DNA of 64,000 nucleotides, taken from assembly GCA_937132085.1 (NCBI GenBank), contig CAKZNV010000183.1:1-64000 (forward strand), written 5' to 3'. The DNA is from an uncultured Rubritalea sp. GTDB taxonomy: Bacteria > Verrucomicrobiota > Verrucomicrobiia > Verrucomicrobiales > Akkermansiaceae. This document shows, in pieces, positions 62,807-64,000 of the stretch (its first letter is position 1; every line of letters begins with the position of its first letter). The translations under genes were made by a program, and so were the position numbers. The notes under the pieces were generated by a model. The model was not told the DNA's origin and did no database searches. It saw only the letters and a program-made list of their open reading frames with translations.

Positions 62807-63370
62807 ATGAAATTCGCAAAAATCATTCTTAGTTCACTCAGCATCCTAGGCTCAATCACTTTGTCAGCCTCAGCTGAAGCTCCAGCAGCATACGCTACTT
62901 GCTCAGCTTGTCACCAGCCTACTGGACTAGGTATCCCAGGAGCATTTCCTCCACTTGCTGGATCAGAGTGGGTAAATGGACCTGTAGAAAACCTCATTCG
63001 TATCCAGCTCCGTGGACTCATGGGTGAAATCGTAGTAAAAGGTGTCAAATACAACAGCGTCATGCCTCCAAACGCTACCATGTCTGATGATCAAATCGCA
63101 GAAGTTCTCACCTACGTGAGAAACGAATGGGGCAACAAAGGCTCAGCAGTAACTCCTGACATGGTCAAAGCTCTACGTTCAGAAGTAGGCAAGCCAATGC
63201 TCACTGTTGCTGACCTTAAAGATCCAAACGAAGTTGTTCTCGAACTCAAGTCTGGTGAATTTGTCGAAACCGTAGATGTTGATTCAGATCGTTCACTTCC
63301 ATGGTATGCAGTCGCATTCTTCGGCGTATGCCTTGTGCCAGTTGCACTTAGTGCAGCGAGCAAGAAGTAG
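62807..63370 (+). CDS. Membrane-anchored class I cytochrome c
   Basis: A 187-residue exported cytochrome c. After a signal peptide (to SASA) comes the haem site CSACH (residues 32-36), the sixth ligand region SVMPPNATMSDDQ (Met), and a C-terminal membrane helix (WYAVAFFGVCLVPVALSA). The Met after VKYNSV lies in the usual cytochrome c place. It is probably an electron carrier tied to the membrane. Transcribed alone with its own terminator. Confidence 0.88.
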   Translation: MKFAKIILSSLSILGSITLSASAEAPAAYATCSACHQPTGLGIPGAFPPLAGSEWVNGPVENLIRIQLRGLMGEIVVKGVKYNSVMPPNATMSDDQIAEVLTYVRNEWGNKGSAVTPDMVKALRSEVGKPMLTVADLKDPNEVVLELKSGEFVETVDVDSDRSLPWYAVAFFGVCLVPVALSAASKK

Positions 63371-63400
63371 TCCACCTACTCTAACAAACTAAACTTTCCC

Positions 63401-63433
63401 AACGCCGACTTCTCTCAGAGGTCGGCGTTTTTC
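63401..63433 (+). terminator. Rho-independent terminator after cytochrome c
   Basis: The stem AACGCCGAC / GTCGGCGTT around an 11-base loop, followed by T residues, 30 bases after the cytochrome stop. Confidence 0.9.
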
Positions 63434-63439
63434 TTTGCC

Positions 63440-63492
63440 CACCTTTCACCTTTCACCTTTCACCTTTCACCTTTCACCTTTCACCTTTCACC
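63440..63492. repeat. Heptanucleotide tandem repeat (CACCTTT)n
   Basis: About 7.6 perfect copies of CACCTTT. The TGA stop of the protease on the minus strand (63488-63490) lies inside the last unit, so repeat growth or loss would change only sequence beyond the stop. A second heptanucleotide array lies at 785-854. Confidence 0.95.
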
Positions 63493-64000
63493 ATCTAACA
63501 AATCTCAGTCTACCCACACCTCCGAGCTGTTGGATCGCTTCTGCTAACTTCTTATGCAGCACAGGATCACCATAGAATGGTCCTGCCCCAGCACCACCAG
63601 TATGATGCGTCTCTATCAAGACTGGCTCACCATTCTTCATGATAAATGACGGATTACCACTGTCACCACTGACAAGAATTTTCCCATAGCCCACCTTCTT
63701 ATTAGCATCATAGCGGAGGAAAATCATACTGCCACCTCCAGCGCTTTTACCCAGTCCACCTACTTCATGGACGAATACTCGTTTCTTCTGATCTGTGACC
63801 AACACAAACTCCCCTTTCAGCTTTTCTGCAATATTAGCATCGTATGCTAACAAGGGATAAACCTTGTAACCAGAAGGCACAGGCTCATTCAGTAAGCCCA
63901 CAGCGCAATCACCAACTACATTTACAGCTGAGACTAAAACTCTCTCTAACCGGCGACCATTCCGATCGTGAAACACCACTGAGCTAGGCACCTTCCTCTT
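63488..64000 (-). CDS. Trypsin-like serine protease, C-terminal part
   Basis: The frame runs off the right edge; a GTG at 63991 is probably internal. Visible are the catalytic Asp candidate in NVVGDCAVGLL, the nucleophile motif SGDSGNPSF with the catalytic Ser, and a final Trp. The catalytic His would lie upstream of the window. S1 (chymotrypsin-fold) assignment rests on GDSG and the spacing. A leader peptide and its partners are outside the window. Confidence 0.7.
   Translation of the reverse strand, partial: KRKVPSSVVFHDRNGRRLERVLVSAVNVVGDCAVGLLNEPVPSGYKVYPLLAYDANIAEKLKGEFVLVTDQKKRVFVHEVGGLGKSAGGGSMIFLRYDANKKVGYGKILVSGDSGNPSFIMKNGEPVLIETHHTGGAGAGPFYGDPVLHKKLAEAIQQLGGVGRLRFVRW

Overview
The window looks like chromosomal DNA from a marine-type Verrucomicrobiota (Rubritalea / Verrucomicrobiales-like; the lineage is inferred). 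Pointers are three PEP-CTERM proteins with VPEP tails, an FGly-type sulfatase, a GH109-type oxidoreductase-fold glycosidase with a Tat signal, two DUF1080-like laminin-G-fold proteins, a sialate-O-acetylesterase/lipase fusion, a bactofilin and a DUF5069 protein. Genes sit on both strands in short operons, base composition is moderate, and CTA/TTA leucine codons are common.

Layout. 0-11.4 kb: RluA, a MOSC protein behind a heptanucleotide repeat, secreted and PEP-CTERM proteins, a truncated haemoglobin, an esterase fusion, a ROK kinase and an orphan half-helicase. 11.5-24.2 kb: ispE-pgeF, a DUF234 ATPase bracketed by a 47-bp palindrome, the 5-oxoprolinase genes pxpABC (pxpC frameshifted), a PfkB kinase, thiE, a TPR membrane protein, a bactofilin and hrpA. 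24.3-28 kb: the GH109-like protein, a laminin-G protein and a TlpA/thioredoxin-like gene whose active site is encoded as W-UGA-G-P-C. 28-34.6 kb: a complete retron operon on the minus strand (WGR/ARM-repeat protein, winged-helix SWIM protein, ncRNA, reverse transcriptase). 34.7-38.7 kb: a decayed moaA 3' fragment, a sulfatase, then intact moaA. 38.7-50.1 kb: pyrC, DUF5069, an IF-1-like gene with selB, chrA, nadD, a TPR protein, uvrB, a tandem cytochrome P460 gene divergent from a Crp/Fnr regulator, and a UDG-family protein. 50.2-64 kb: a lipoprotein, an rpiB-glyA fusion, fabD, tRNA-Ser, dnaG, two secreted paralogues, rsmC, a SUMF/Sel1 protein, tcdA, a J-domain protein, cytochrome c and the end of a serine protease.

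Two systems stand out. First, a retron with visible a1/a2 repeats, an msr hairpin and a long msd hairpin just upstream of a retron-type RT, with partners that match the type XIII architecture as I recall it; its function is unknown to me. Second, a probable selenoprotein thioredoxin: an in-frame UGA replaces the first Cys of the WCGPC motif, a hairpin with a GGUC loop follows at SECIS distance, and selB lies 12.5 kb away. Intergenic gaps also hold a family of stem-loops whose stems vary in a compensatory way around a constant TGAAG loop.
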